DNA from: Pseudomonas sp. FP453
GTDB lineage: Bacteria; Pseudomonadota; Gammaproteobacteria; Pseudomonadales; Pseudomonadaceae
DNA length: 64,000 bases
Direction of reading: 5' to 3'
NCBI RefSeq assembly: GCF_030687495.1
Contig: NZ_CP117435.1
Span: 4,840,501-4,904,500 of the forward strand
Shown here: piece after piece, positions 46,591-55,951 of the stretch
Position numbering within the stretch: position 1 is the stretch's first letter
How the letters are laid out: each line of letters begins with the position of its first letter
The notes under the pieces: model-generated
Told to the model about the DNA's origin: nothing
Databases searched by the model: none
What the model saw: the letters and a program-made list of their open reading frames with translations, nothing else
Program-made: the position numbers and the translations under genes

Positions 46591-49089
46591 TCAGCCGAGG
46601 AAAGTCGACATGTCCTTGCACACCGCGCTGAACGCCTGCACAAAATGCCGTGCCTCGGACTCGCTGAGCACCAGCGGCGGCTGGATGCGCATGACCCGGT
46701 TGTTGTTGGCGGTAACGAAGGTCAACACGCCGTGCTCCCGGGACAGTTTGCTGACGAAGCGCAGCACGAACATCTCTTCGAAGTTTTTCTCGATCTCGCT
46801 GATGGCCTCGTCGATATGCCGCTTGGCCTTGCCCGACAGCATGCGATAGGTGCCCGCCGCGTTGCCCGGCATGCGGCTGGCAAACTCGCGCACAAATGCC
46901 TCCACGCCACCCTTGTAGCTGTACTCGAACTCGATGGCGATCATCAGGCCCTGGCCGCGCACTTCACGGATGAACGGGTAGCCGCTGACCGCTTCACTCA
47001 GGGCTTCCTTGAGTTGCGCACCGACCCGTGCCGCGTTGCCGGCCAGGTCTTCGTTGGCGATCACCTCCAAAGTGGCGAGGGCCGACGCCGAGGCGAAGTT
47101 GCCGCCGCCGAAAGTCGAGGTGTGCAGGGCAAAGGTGTCGATGCTGCCGTAGGCGCGGTCCCACAGCGCTGCGCTGGACAGCGTCGCGCCGATCGGTACG
47201 GCGCCGCCGGAAAGCGATTTGGACAGCACCAGAATGTCCGGCACCACCCCTTCCCATTCGCAGGCAAACAGCTTGCCGGTGCGGCCGAGGCCGGTCTGGA
47301 TTTCGTCGAGGATCATCACGCAATCGTGGGCGGAGCACAGCGCCCGCACCTGTTGCAGATAACCCGCCGGCGGGAAGATCACGCCGCCTTCGCCCTGGAT
47401 CGGTTCGAGGATGAACGCGCCGACATCGCCTTGTTGCAGGGCGCTTTCCAGGGCGTGCAGGTCGCCGAAGGGAATCGAATCGCAGCGCGACAGCAGCGGC
47501 TTGAACGGGTCGCGGTGTTTGTCGCGGCCGGTCACCGACAGCGCGCCGAGGGTTTTGCCGTGGTAGCCGTTGTCGCAATACAGCACGCGCGGGCGGCGCA
47601 TGGCGGCCATCGCCAGTTTCAACGCGGCTTCGATGGCCTCGGTGCCGGAGTTGCTGAAGAACACCCGCTCCAGGTCTCCCGGCGCCAGTTCGCTCAGGCG
47701 CTGGGCGAGCAGGCTGGTGTGCAGCGGCACCGACACGTACTGCACAAAGGTCGGGTGCTGGTTTTGCAGGAATGCCTGCAACGCCTGGTTGACCTTGGGG
47801 TGGTTGTGCCCGGTGTTCAGGCAGCCGTAGCCGGCGACGAAATCCAGGTAGCGGCCGCCGTCCAGGTCGGTGAGCCAGCAGCCTTCGCCTTGAGTGAAGA
47901 CGCGCTCGATATGGTTGAACTGGTAGAACTCGCGCAGCACCGGGTTGATGTGCTGGCCGAAGCAGCGCAGGGCTTCGGCGCGCAGGTCGGCGGGTGGCGC
48001 CACGTCCTGGCGGCGGTGGAAGCGGCGCAGGGGCTGGAAGTCTTCGTCGCGCAGGCGCTCGCCGTAGGAGGCCATGGGCGACGGCGAGAAGCCGTGCAGC
48101 TCGGCGATGCGGCCGATTTCCAGGACTTTTTCTTCAGGCAATTCACGCCCGATGGAGAATGCCTCGGCACGCCCTTCCAGGGCCAGCACCAGGGTTTCGG
48201 CGAGGCAGCCGTTGAGGAATTTCTTCGGCGCGAGGCCCAGGTTTTCGGTGCCGAAATGCACCGCGTCGCTGGCCGATACCAGGCCACCGTCGACGATCAG
48301 GATGTCGTTGCGGTCGTGGTTGAACGCCAGCACATCGCGGGGCAATGCAGCGTCGATCACCACCGCGCCAGGAGCCAGGCGATAGGGGTCGATCACGCCG
48401 CCGCTGGACGTGGCGGCGACGTAGAAACGCACGTCGTCGTAGCAGCTTTCGATCTCGGCGGTGAGGCGCACCTGGGTGTGCATCTCCCCCGGCAGATAGG
48501 CCAGGCTTTCCAGGCCTTGCTCGACACTGCCGCGATGCACCAGCCGCAGGCGGCAACCGTGGCGGGCGAGCAGTTTGGCGATGACCAGGGCGATGGAACC
48601 GGGGTAGCCCACCACCGCGACTTCGCTGTCGGCCGGGTCGACGTCGAGGCGCTGCATGGCTTCCAGCACGTTCTTGTAGGCGGCGTAAGCGGTCAGCGAA
48701 TTACCGGTGGTGACCGCCACGCCGCTGCGCTCCTGGGTCTGCAAACCACGGTTGCCGACGATGGCCGTGAAGCCGCCGAGGCCAACCAGATGGGCGCCCT
48801 GCTCCTTGAGGCTGTTCACACCGTCCAGCACCCGCGCGGCAATGCTGCGCGGCTGGCTGAGCATTTGCTCGGCGGTCAGTGGCAGGTAATGCAGGATGCC
48901 TTCGCAGGTGGCGCCGGTGGCGCTGACGATGCGCCCGAAATCGGCGAACGGCACGAGGTTGCGTGGCTGCCACAGGTCCGGCTGATAGCCGCGATCCTGC
49001 TCGGCGAGGGTGCGGTCGAGCAGGTCGATGATCTTCACTTGGCGTTGCAGCGCGATGGACGTCGGGTGAGCGATAAAGCCGAATTTCAT
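46591..49089 (-). CDS. fusion: acyl-thioester reductase (AAR-like) + class III aminotransferase
   Basis: Protein of 832 aa. Residues ~1-350 resemble cyanobacterial long-chain acyl-ACP reductase (FIAHPTS; LVGLGGFTAIVGNRG; VTTGNSLTAYAAY; Rossmann segment VAVVGYPGSIA; LPEEKVLEIGRIAELHGF). Residues ~400-832 are a fold-type I class III aminotransferase (ILDEIQTGLGRTG; PLP lysine 624 in LSKSLSGGAVPIGA; TSTFGGGNFAS). The pair would turn an acyl thioester to aldehyde and then amine, or the reverse. The ATG at 49089 fits AAR starts and has AGGA; an ATG at 49113 overlapping the upstream stop is the alternative. Confidence 0.8.
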   Translation of the reverse strand: MKFGFIAHPTSIALQRQVKIIDLLDRTLAEQDRGYQPDLWQPRNLVPFADFGRIVSATGATCEGILHYLPLTAEQMLSQPRSIAARVLDGVNSLKEQGAHLVGLGGFTAIVGNRGLQTQERSGVAVTTGNSLTAYAAYKNVLEAMQRLDVDPADSEVAVVGYPGSIALVIAKLLARHGCRLRLVHRGSVEQGLESLAYLPGEMHTQVRLTAEIESCYDDVRFYVAATSSGGVIDPYRLAPGAVVIDAALPRDVLAFNHDRNDILIVDGGLVSASDAVHFGTENLGLAPKKFLNGCLAETLVLALEGRAEAFSIGRELPEEKVLEIGRIAELHGFSPSPMASYGERLRDEDFQPLRRFHRRQDVAPPADLRAEALRCFGQHINPVLREFYQFNHIERVFTQGEGCWLTDLDGGRYLDFVAGYGCLNTGHNHPKVNQALQAFLQNQHPTFVQYVSVPLHTSLLAQRLSELAPGDLERVFFSNSGTEAIEAALKLAMAAMRRPRVLYCDNGYHGKTLGALSVTGRDKHRDPFKPLLSRCDSIPFGDLHALESALQQGDVGAFILEPIQGEGGVIFPPAGYLQQVRALCSAHDCVMILDEIQTGLGRTGKLFACEWEGVVPDILVLSKSLSGGAVPIGATLSSAALWDRAYGSIDTFALHTSTFGGGNFASASALATLEVIANEDLAGNAARVGAQLKEALSEAVSGYPFIREVRGQGLMIAIEFEYSYKGGVEAFVREFASRMPGNAAGTYRMLSGKAKRHIDEAISEIEKNFEEMFVLRFVSKLSREHGVLTFVTANNNRVMRIQPPLVLSESEARHFVQAFSAVCKDMSTFLG

Positions 49090-49109
49090 GGGAGCGTGTC
49101 CTTTGTGTT

Positions 49110-51512
49110 TCATTGACGGTTCCAGGCGGTTTCGGAGACCAGGCTCAAGCCGTCGCCTTCCGAGTTGTGGGCCAGCAACACGTCGAAAATATTCAGTTGC
49201 CCGGGTTGGGTCAGGGCGCTGCGCAGGTGCGCTTCATCGAAGCTCACCAGGCGCTCGCGGTGCAGGTTGATCGTGCCGATGCGCTGCACGGGCTGCGTCG
49301 CGGCGGCGCGGGTGCTGACCGCGACCTGGTGCGCGCCGTTGTGGGCGTAGCGTTTGTCGAGGTAGGTCTGGATCAGCGAGAGCACGCCGTTGCTGAGGTA
49401 GAACAAGGTCACGTTGCGCGCAGGATCGGTCAGGCCTTGGGCCAGGCGCGCTTCGATGTCCGGCACCAACGCCCGGGCGCCGTCGCCGACAAACGCCAGC
49501 ACGTTGCCGCTGCCGGTCATGGCGATATACGGCAAGGCCATCAGGCCATCGCCCATCAGCGCGCGGCCATACCAGCCGGAGAACCCCGGATCGGTGCGCG
49601 GCACGTTGCGCAACGCCGAGATGGCGCCACGGCCGACGTCGTACACGCCGATGTAGCGGTAGTCGTGCTGCTCGATCAACTCGCGCACCAGGTTGCCGAG
49701 GCGGCGGAAGAAGTAGTTGGCGGTCATCGGCAGGGTTTCGATATGGTCCGCCGCCACGCTTTCGCTGGTGGCGGCCACTTGCGCCAGCTTGGCGCGGCGC
49801 AGGGCCAGCACCACCGGCTCGACCTGCAAGCCGCGCTCGATGTGATCGAGGAACACGTCCAGCGGCACGTCCAGCGCCAGGTCGGTAAATGGCGACAGGT
49901 GCCGCGGCTCATGGTTGACCTGCACCACGCGCAACTGGCGCTTGAGCTTGCCTTCGGAGAACGGCGTGGCGGCCTGGTCGACCTTGCCCTTGAGGAAGAA
50001 CACGCAGTGGCTGTGCGGCCCGTTGAGTTCGTGGTCGGTGTGCACGAATTGGTAGACCCGGCGACTGAAGCCATACAACGACAGCGGCCCGAGGTAGTTC
50101 GGCACCTTGCGGCCCTGGTGATACGGGCCGACGCTGCCCGGCTGGGTGATGCTGTCGGACAGCGCAATCGCGCCGCGTTCGGCCAGGGCATGCACGCGTC
50201 GGCGCTGCTGTTCGTTGAGCTTGCCGCACTGCCAGAGCAGGTGCAGCGGCTGGCGGTTGATCAGGTCCAAGGCCTGGTCCAGCGCCTCGATTTGCGCGCT
50301 GCCGAGAGTCACTTCGGCAGTCGATGGCAAGGCCGGCAGCGTCACATTCAGCGGCACTTGCGGGCGGGATTCGAGCACGCCTTGGGTGGCCAGGATAAAC
50401 ACCGGCTCGGCACGTTCGGCGAGCATGGCGAAGGCTTGTTCCAGGCAGGCGCCGATCTCTTCGACCTTGCGGATGAACACCTGGCGCAAGCCCTTGGCTT
50501 CGATGACCTGGCGCCCGTCGTTGTCGTTGTCGTGGGTGCCCTGGAACGCGTACCAGACGTTTTCCGGGCTGTCGGCGCAGATGATCAGGCCCGGCGCACC
50601 GATGCGCTTGAGGTTGGCCAGGGTGCCGCGAAACTCGTCGATCATGCCCGAGGTCACGGTGATCACATAGGCGCGGCCAAACAGTTGCCAGCCGGCCATG
50701 GCGCCCACGGCGAGGCTGTGTTCGTTGCAGCCGCTGAGGCAACGCACGCCGGTGCCGGCGACGTTTTGCTGCATCGACTGGATCAGGCCCGCGACCATCG
50801 AGCCGGTGTAGGCGTGAAAGTCCCAGCGTTCCTGCCAGCGGCTGTGCATGAAGCGCGTGACCTCGGTGGCCAGGCTCACCGAGAGCAACGGCCCGCTGAT
50901 GGAACGGGCGAGCAAGCGGTTGAAGTGCGCATGCTCCAGATGGTCGAGGATGATGCGCAGCAGATCGGCACGGCGCGCGGCGCGGTCGTCGTTGGCCACG
51001 CGCAGGTGGCGGTTGCCGCCGACGCGGTTCATCCAGCCCGGCAAGGCCGACAAGGCGCAGTACAGCACGGCCGAATGGGGTGACAGGCGTGCATTCGGCG
51101 CGGCAGCGATCAGCGCGTCGAACGGGTCGTCCACACCCGCCTCGGCCTGGTCGCCAAGGTCGAGGATGAACAGCTCGTTGGACAGTGGCGGCCTTTGCTG
51201 ACGCAAGCGGGCCTGCGCAGCCGCCACCGAATCGAAGCTCATCAGCCACATGTCCGGCAACGCCGCCGCATGCGCCGGGCTGCCTTGCAGGTAGCGCTGG
51301 GCCTGGACCATCAGGGTTTCCAGCACCGCCTCGCTGTGCGGCCGGGGGCCCAGGGCCTGGTGCATCTCTTCGCAATCGCCAGCGGTCACGGGCCAGTCAG
51401 CGGCATTCGGCAGCGGTTGCAAACCGGCCTGCAAATGCTCGATGACAAACGTCACGTCCTCAATCAGCGGCTGCGCCTGAGTAATCAAGCAGATTCCTAA
51501 CGTGGCCTTCAT
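49110..51512 (-). CDS. thiamine-diphosphate-dependent enzyme, long form
   Basis: Protein of 800 aa. Residues ~1-215 are a lead domain I do not recognise. ThDP pyrimidine-binding features follow (RCLSGCNEHSLAVGAMAGWQLFG, with the NEHS Glu in the position of the ThDP Glu). A central domain and a ThDP pyrophosphate-binding domain come next, with GDG at ~676 and the downstream FYLSNGV. It is closest in plan to acetolactate synthase and decarboxylase-type enzymes. It would supply or cleave a 2-keto-acid-derived unit (inference). AGG lies before the ATG at 51512, 31 bases after the MFS stop. Confidence 0.75.
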   Translation of the reverse strand: MKATLGICLITQAQPLIEDVTFVIEHLQAGLQPLPNAADWPVTAGDCEEMHQALGPRPHSEAVLETLMVQAQRYLQGSPAHAAALPDMWLMSFDSVAAAQARLRQQRPPLSNELFILDLGDQAEAGVDDPFDALIAAAPNARLSPHSAVLYCALSALPGWMNRVGGNRHLRVANDDRAARRADLLRIILDHLEHAHFNRLLARSISGPLLSVSLATEVTRFMHSRWQERWDFHAYTGSMVAGLIQSMQQNVAGTGVRCLSGCNEHSLAVGAMAGWQLFGRAYVITVTSGMIDEFRGTLANLKRIGAPGLIICADSPENVWYAFQGTHDNDNDGRQVIEAKGLRQVFIRKVEEIGACLEQAFAMLAERAEPVFILATQGVLESRPQVPLNVTLPALPSTAEVTLGSAQIEALDQALDLINRQPLHLLWQCGKLNEQQRRRVHALAERGAIALSDSITQPGSVGPYHQGRKVPNYLGPLSLYGFSRRVYQFVHTDHELNGPHSHCVFFLKGKVDQAATPFSEGKLKRQLRVVQVNHEPRHLSPFTDLALDVPLDVFLDHIERGLQVEPVVLALRRAKLAQVAATSESVAADHIETLPMTANYFFRRLGNLVRELIEQHDYRYIGVYDVGRGAISALRNVPRTDPGFSGWYGRALMGDGLMALPYIAMTGSGNVLAFVGDGARALVPDIEARLAQGLTDPARNVTLFYLSNGVLSLIQTYLDKRYAHNGAHQVAVSTRAAATQPVQRIGTINLHRERLVSFDEAHLRSALTQPGQLNIFDVLLAHNSEGDGLSLVSETAWNRQ

Positions 51513-51543
51513 GAACCTATCCCTATTCAAATCAAACTGAGGA

Positions 51544-52773
51544 TCAAATGACCGGCCGCTGCTGATCGCCGGTAGCCAAGGCAATCGAGCGCCGACCCAG
51601 CACGGCCACGCCGCACACCAGGGCCATCGCCAGCGACAGGCCGGCGAGCATGCCGACGTGGCCGCTGCGGTCGAGCAGCACGCCTGCGCCGATCGGCACC
51701 AACATGCGCGTCAACACGAACAGGCTGGCCTGCAAGCCGTAGTCGGCGGCCTGGCGATGCTCGCGGGAGAAAAACATCATCAGGGCGAAGACCAGGGTCG
51801 ATACCGCGCCCATGGCCGTCGCCAGCAGGAACGCCGCCGCCACCAGCCAGACCATGTCGGCGCGCAGGCCGACAGCGGCGGTCAGTGCTAATAACGAAAT
51901 CAACGCCCACAACATAAACAGCGGAATCGCGCGGCCCGGGCCGATGCGCTGGATCAGCCGCCCGCCGAGCAAGCTGGCCACGGCCCCAACCACGCCGCCG
52001 CCGACGCCGGCGATCAGCGCGACTTTCGGCGCAACCATGCCCTGGTCCAGCAGCAGCGGCTTGAGGTACAGCCACGCCGCGCCGACAAACGGGAAACTGG
52101 TCAACAGCACCCAGGTCCACAGGCGTGCGCCGGGTTGGCGGAAGTAACCCGACCAGTCGGCCAGCGCCGGGTTGACCGGCGCAGCGCTGGTGCCTCGCGC
52201 ATCGCCTTCACGCAGCCAGGCCAGGGGCAGCAATGCCAGCACCAAACCGCCGGCCATCAACAGGAACGGCGCTTGCCAGCCCCAGCGGCTCTGCACCAGC
52301 AACATCACGCCCGCGCCGACAATCGCGCCGAGAAACAGCGCGGCCGAACGGATGCTGCCGGCGCGTACTTGCTCGGATTGCGGCAGCAACTTGATTGCCA
52401 AGGCGTTGACCGGGATGTCGGCCCAGGTCGCCAGCACCGAGGCGGCGAACGCCAGGCCGAACAGGTACAGCGGGTTGCCGGTGATCGACAGTTGGCTGGC
52501 CGCCAGCAGCAACACCGCCAACAACAGGCACAACAGCATCGCCCAGTTGCGGTAATGCCCACGCTGGAAGCGATAGCGCTGCACGGGCAGCGCCAGCAGG
52601 AACTTGAACACCGCCGGCAAACCGGCGAGCTGGAACAGGCCGATGTCGGTGCCCGACCAGCCGTGTTCGCGCATCACCAACGGCAGGCCGAGCAGCAGGT
52701 AGATGCTCGGCACCACCAGCACAAAACCGAGCCAGCCAAACAACAATTGCAGGCGCCACATGGAAGGGTTCAT
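51544..52773 (-). CDS. MFS permease, RhtX/FptX-like siderophore uptake type
   Basis: Twelve-helix permease of 409 aa with FVLVVPSIYLLLGLPLVMREHGWSGTDIG at the front and AGLPAVFKFLLALPVQRYRF. This pattern is like single-polypeptide inner-membrane siderophore importers such as FptX and RhtX. Its ATG overlaps the stop of the methyltransferase gene (ATGA). Paired with the TonB-dependent receptor two genes upstream, it would complete an uptake route that needs no ABC transporter. Subfamily assignment is by motif resemblance only. Confidence 0.72.
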   Translation of the reverse strand: MNPSMWRLQLLFGWLGFVLVVPSIYLLLGLPLVMREHGWSGTDIGLFQLAGLPAVFKFLLALPVQRYRFQRGHYRNWAMLLCLLLAVLLLAASQLSITGNPLYLFGLAFAASVLATWADIPVNALAIKLLPQSEQVRAGSIRSAALFLGAIVGAGVMLLVQSRWGWQAPFLLMAGGLVLALLPLAWLREGDARGTSAAPVNPALADWSGYFRQPGARLWTWVLLTSFPFVGAAWLYLKPLLLDQGMVAPKVALIAGVGGGVVGAVASLLGGRLIQRIGPGRAIPLFMLWALISLLALTAAVGLRADMVWLVAAAFLLATAMGAVSTLVFALMMFFSREHRQAADYGLQASLFVLTRMLVPIGAGVLLDRSGHVGMLAGLSLAMALVCGVAVLGRRSIALATGDQQRPVI

Positions 52774-53816
52774 GAGGCGCTCCGGCGGGCGACCAGCACC
52801 GAGACGGGTGCCACGGCGAAGGCCACTTCGGGGTAGCTGTCGATGTGGCTGAAGCCGGCCTGTTGCAAGGCGTCACTCAGGCCGCCCGCCTCGGTGACAT
52901 GGCGGCCGAGCATTTGCATCGACAGGTAATACGGCATCACGCGCTGGGCGTGTTCGGGGTCGGCGGGGATCTCGGCGTGGGCGCTGATCAGCACGCCGCC
53001 AGGGCGCAAGGCAGCGTGGATCTTGGCCAGTGTGGCGCGCAGGTCCGGGACGAAGTGCAGCACCGAGGAACACCAGATCACGTCGTAGCCGTCGCCAATC
53101 GGGTCGCTGGCCAGGTTGCCGCCGCGCACGCCGAGGCGTTGTTCGAGGCCGGCGTGCTGGATGTTGGCGGCGGCCACTGCGACGGTTTTTTCGAAGTCGA
53201 AGACTTCACCGCTGAGCAGCGGGTTGTCACGCACCAGGGCAATTGCCACCAGGCCGGGGCCGCCGCCAAGGTCGAGCAGGCGGCGTGCCTGGCTGAACTC
53301 GGGGATTAGGGCCGTCAGGCGCAGGGCCACGTCGACGGTGACGGCGCGCTGTTCCTGGGCGATTTGCAGGCGCGCCGCGGCGGTCCAGTTGTCGATGGTG
53401 GTGGTCATGTCAGTGGGTTGGCTGTCGGGTTGGCCGGCGCGCACTTGCTCGCCCAGTTGGCTGCCGAAACGGCGCATGCCGCGCAGGCGAAAGGTCCAGG
53501 CGTCGCCGCAATAGTCCGTGGCATCGCTGCGCAGGTAGTCGCTGGCCACCGGCGTGTTGCGGTACAGCGGCGGCTGGCGTTCATCGCGTTGCAGCAGGTC
53601 CATGCTCCACAGGGCTTCGAGCCAGAAGCCGGTGTTGGCCGGGTCGAGTTCCAGTTGCCGGGCGACCAGGTGGGCCGAGGTGGGCACTTGCAGCAGGTCG
53701 AAGAGTTTCCATTCCAGCGCGATGCGCAGGGCGTCGGCGCGCACGGCGGACAGGGTCATGTCCCAGAAAGGTTGCAGGGCATGTGGGGTGGACAGGTTCA
53801 TAGGGTTATCGCTCAC
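52770..53816 (-). CDS. SAM-dependent O-methyltransferase-type protein
   Basis: Protein of 348 aa with an N-terminal winged-helix dimerisation domain (ALRIALEWKLFDLLQVPTSAHLVARQLEL) and a C-terminal Rossmann methyltransferase (RRLLDLGGGPGLVAIAL; YDVIWCSSVLHFVPD; LRPGGVLISAH), as in plant-type and antibiotic O-methyltransferases. It may alkylate O, N or S of the product. The GTG at 53816 overlaps the receptor stop (GTGA); an ATG five codons later is the alternative start. Its stop overlaps the MFS start. Confidence 0.82.
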   Translation of the reverse strand: MSDNPMNLSTPHALQPFWDMTLSAVRADALRIALEWKLFDLLQVPTSAHLVARQLELDPANTGFWLEALWSMDLLQRDERQPPLYRNTPVASDYLRSDATDYCGDAWTFRLRGMRRFGSQLGEQVRAGQPDSQPTDMTTTIDNWTAAARLQIAQEQRAVTVDVALRLTALIPEFSQARRLLDLGGGPGLVAIALVRDNPLLSGEVFDFEKTVAVAAANIQHAGLEQRLGVRGGNLASDPIGDGYDVIWCSSVLHFVPDLRATLAKIHAALRPGGVLISAHAEIPADPEHAQRVMPYYLSMQMLGRHVTEAGGLSDALQQAGFSHIDSYPEVAFAVAPVSVLVARRSAS

Positions 53817-55789
53817 AGTTCATAGCTGAGCCGCAGGCCGACTTCGCGGCCCGGGCTGTACACGCGGGTGGTGCCATTCAGGTAGCCGACGGCGTCGTAG
53901 CGCTTGTCGGCGGCGTTGTTCACGTAGGCACTGATGCCGTAGTGGCTGAAGTCGTAGCCGGCCGTCAGGTCGATCAGGCCGTAGCCGCCACGGCTGTATT
54001 GGTTGGCGGCGTCGAGGTAGGTCTTGCCGACGGCGCTGACGCCGCCCTGGGCGTACCAGCCGGCCGGCGCGTCGTAGCGCAGGCTGAGGTGGCCGGTGAG
54101 GTCCGGCGCGTAGGGGTTGTGATTGCCCTTGTAGTCGTTGCTGCCTTCGCTGAACAGCTTGAAGCGCGTGCGGCTCAGGCCCACGGAACTGACCAGGCGC
54201 CAGTTGTCGGCGACGAGGTAGTCGGCCTCCAATTCAAGCCCGGTGGAACGCGCGGTGGCGGCGTTGGTGATGTACACCACGCCGGGCTGGATGATCTGCT
54301 GCACCTGCATGTCGCGCACGTCCATCAAGTACACCGCGGCCGAGTAGCGCAGGCGTTTGTCGGCGAGCCAACCCTTGGCACCGAGTTCGTAGGTTTTGAC
54401 TTTTTCCGGGTCGTAGCCGGGGTAGTTGGCGGCGCTGGAGAAGGCGTTGAAGCCGCCGGCGCGGAAGCCTTCGGCATAGCTGGCGTAGACGTAGGCGTCG
54501 GGCTGCCATTCGTATTGCAGCGCGGCCTTGGGGGTGAAGCGTTGCCAGCTGGCGCTCTGGCGGGTGCCGATGGCGGGGTCGATGTGCACTTTGTCCTGCT
54601 CGGCACGGGCGCCGAGGGTGAGAGTCCAGCGCTCGGCCAGGGGCATCAGCCATTGGCCGAAGAGTGCGCTGGTGTTGCCGCCCAACTGACTGGCGGTCTC
54701 GGTCAGGCGCAGAGGCAGTTTTTGCTGGTAGGACAGGTCGTGGTCGTCACGGTCGGCATAGGCGCCGAGCAGCCACTGGTTGTCGTGCCACTGGCCTTCG
54801 AGGCGAAATTCCTGGGACAGGGTGTTGAAGTGGTAGTCGCGGGCCAGGTGCAGTTGGTCGGCCGGCTGGAAGTCGGTGTCTTGTTGCAGGCGGTCGTAGA
54901 AGTCGTTGCGGGCGGTGATGGAGCGCAGTGTCACGCCGGAGTCGAAGGTGTGCTGCACGTCCAGCGACAGGCTGCGGCCGCTGGAGTGGTTCCAGCTGGG
55001 CGTGCCGGAACGCACTTCGCGCCGGGTCGAGGTGGCGGCGCCCCATTGTGAGCCGCCGTCGCGGTAGTCCTGGCGGCTGTAGCGCAGGTTGACGTCGGTG
55101 GCCAGGGTTGGCGTCCAACGCAGCACCATGCGCGCGCTGTGGCGCTCACGGTCATCGGCCTGGCCGCCTTTATAGGCGTTGTCGATAAAGCCGTCCTGCT
55201 CGCGCCATTGGCCGGAGACGCCGGCATACAAGGTGCCGGGCACCAACGCCGTGCTGGCGTCCGCGCTCAGCGTGCGCAGGTCGCGGCTGCCGGTGCCGGC
55301 TTCGAGGCGCGCGTAAGGCGTATCGCCGGGCTGGCGGGTGTGAATGCTCAGCACCCCGGCTTCGGCGTTGCGCCCGTACAGGGTGGACTGCGGACCGCGC
55401 AGGATCTCGATGCGCTCGACGCCCAGCAGGTTGTGGTCGAAGCCCTGCCCCATCAGGGTCGGTACGCCGTCCACGAGCATCAGCATCGAGGAAGAAAACG
55501 CCGTCGCCCCGGAACTCAGGCCACGCACCACCGGCAGGTTGGTGCCGGACTGGCCGAACGGCTGGAAGGTGAAGCCCGGCGTGGTACGGGCCAGGCGTTC
55601 CAGGTCGTCAATGTTGCCTTTGCGCAGGTCTTCGCCGGTGATCACCGACAGGCTCGCCGGGACTTCTTCCTGCGCCTGCTCGATCTTGTTGGCCGTGACC
55701 TTGACCGGTGCCAGTTCGGTCTGTGCCACGGCAACGCTTGCACTGCCCAGGCAACACACCAGCACACCGCTGAAAACCCCTGTGTTCAA
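53813..55789 (-). CDS. TonB-dependent outer-membrane receptor
   Basis: Receptor of 658 aa: signal peptide to ~residue 22 (SVAVAQ), TonB-box-like ELAPVKVTANK, plug domain (VPASLSVITGEDLR; VVRGLSSGATA; GVERIEILRGPQSTLYGRNAEAGVLSI), then a 22-strand barrel ending VGLRLSYEL. No N-terminal signalling domain, so it is a pure transporter. The start is TTG 55789 with AGGGG 9 bases upstream. A Fur-like box and a PchR-type regulator gene lie immediately upstream. It is the first gene of the cluster operon and the natural uptake gate for its product. Confidence 0.92.
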   Translation of the reverse strand: MNTGVFSGVLVCCLGSASVAVAQTELAPVKVTANKIEQAQEEVPASLSVITGEDLRKGNIDDLERLARTTPGFTFQPFGQSGTNLPVVRGLSSGATAFSSSMLMLVDGVPTLMGQGFDHNLLGVERIEILRGPQSTLYGRNAEAGVLSIHTRQPGDTPYARLEAGTGSRDLRTLSADASTALVPGTLYAGVSGQWREQDGFIDNAYKGGQADDRERHSARMVLRWTPTLATDVNLRYSRQDYRDGGSQWGAATSTRREVRSGTPSWNHSSGRSLSLDVQHTFDSGVTLRSITARNDFYDRLQQDTDFQPADQLHLARDYHFNTLSQEFRLEGQWHDNQWLLGAYADRDDHDLSYQQKLPLRLTETASQLGGNTSALFGQWLMPLAERWTLTLGARAEQDKVHIDPAIGTRQSASWQRFTPKAALQYEWQPDAYVYASYAEGFRAGGFNAFSSAANYPGYDPEKVKTYELGAKGWLADKRLRYSAAVYLMDVRDMQVQQIIQPGVVYITNAATARSTGLELEADYLVADNWRLVSSVGLSRTRFKLFSEGSNDYKGNHNPYAPDLTGHLSLRYDAPAGWYAQGGVSAVGKTYLDAANQYSRGGYGLIDLTAGYDFSHYGISAYVNNAADKRYDAVGYLNGTTRVYSPGREVGLRLSYEL

Positions 55790-55867
55790 ACGCTTTCCCC
55801 TTCAATGATTCGCCCCATGGCCGCGTCGTGGCGATGGCAGTTGATGGGGAAACATGCTATTCATTAA

Positions 55868-55882
55868 TGCGAATGCTTATCA
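55868..55882. promoter_or_regulatory. Fur-like box in the receptor/regulator gap
   Basis: TGCGAAT-G-CTTATCA matches the 7-1-7 Fur core TGATAAT-N-ATTATCA at 11 of 14. Flanking ATTCATTAATG adds overlapping half-sites. It lies 79 bases before the receptor start. Confidence 0.6.
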
Positions 55883-55892
55883 TGTATGTCCG

Positions 55893-55915
55893 TATGGATT
55901 TCGGATCAATCCATA
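55893..55915. promoter_or_regulatory. palindrome, candidate AraC-regulator operator
   Basis: TATGGATT-TCGGATC-AATCCATA, exact 8-base arms around 7 bases, between the Fur-like box and the regulator start. Candidate autoregulatory or activator site; unproven. Confidence 0.4.
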
Positions 55916-55951
55916 TGCGAATCGGAGCCAAATCTAGGGAGGGCGTTGAAC

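Noticed and set aside
46645..49116. 823-codon plus-strand frame opposite the reductase-aminotransferase gene
   Set aside because: Same high-GC shadow effect; no family motifs and no ribosome-binding site.
55886..55951. earlier ATG at 55886 for the PchR-type regulator
   Set aside because: It would overlap the palindrome and lie 3 bases after the Fur-like box, and it lacks a ribosome-binding site; GTG 55952 has GGGAGGG.
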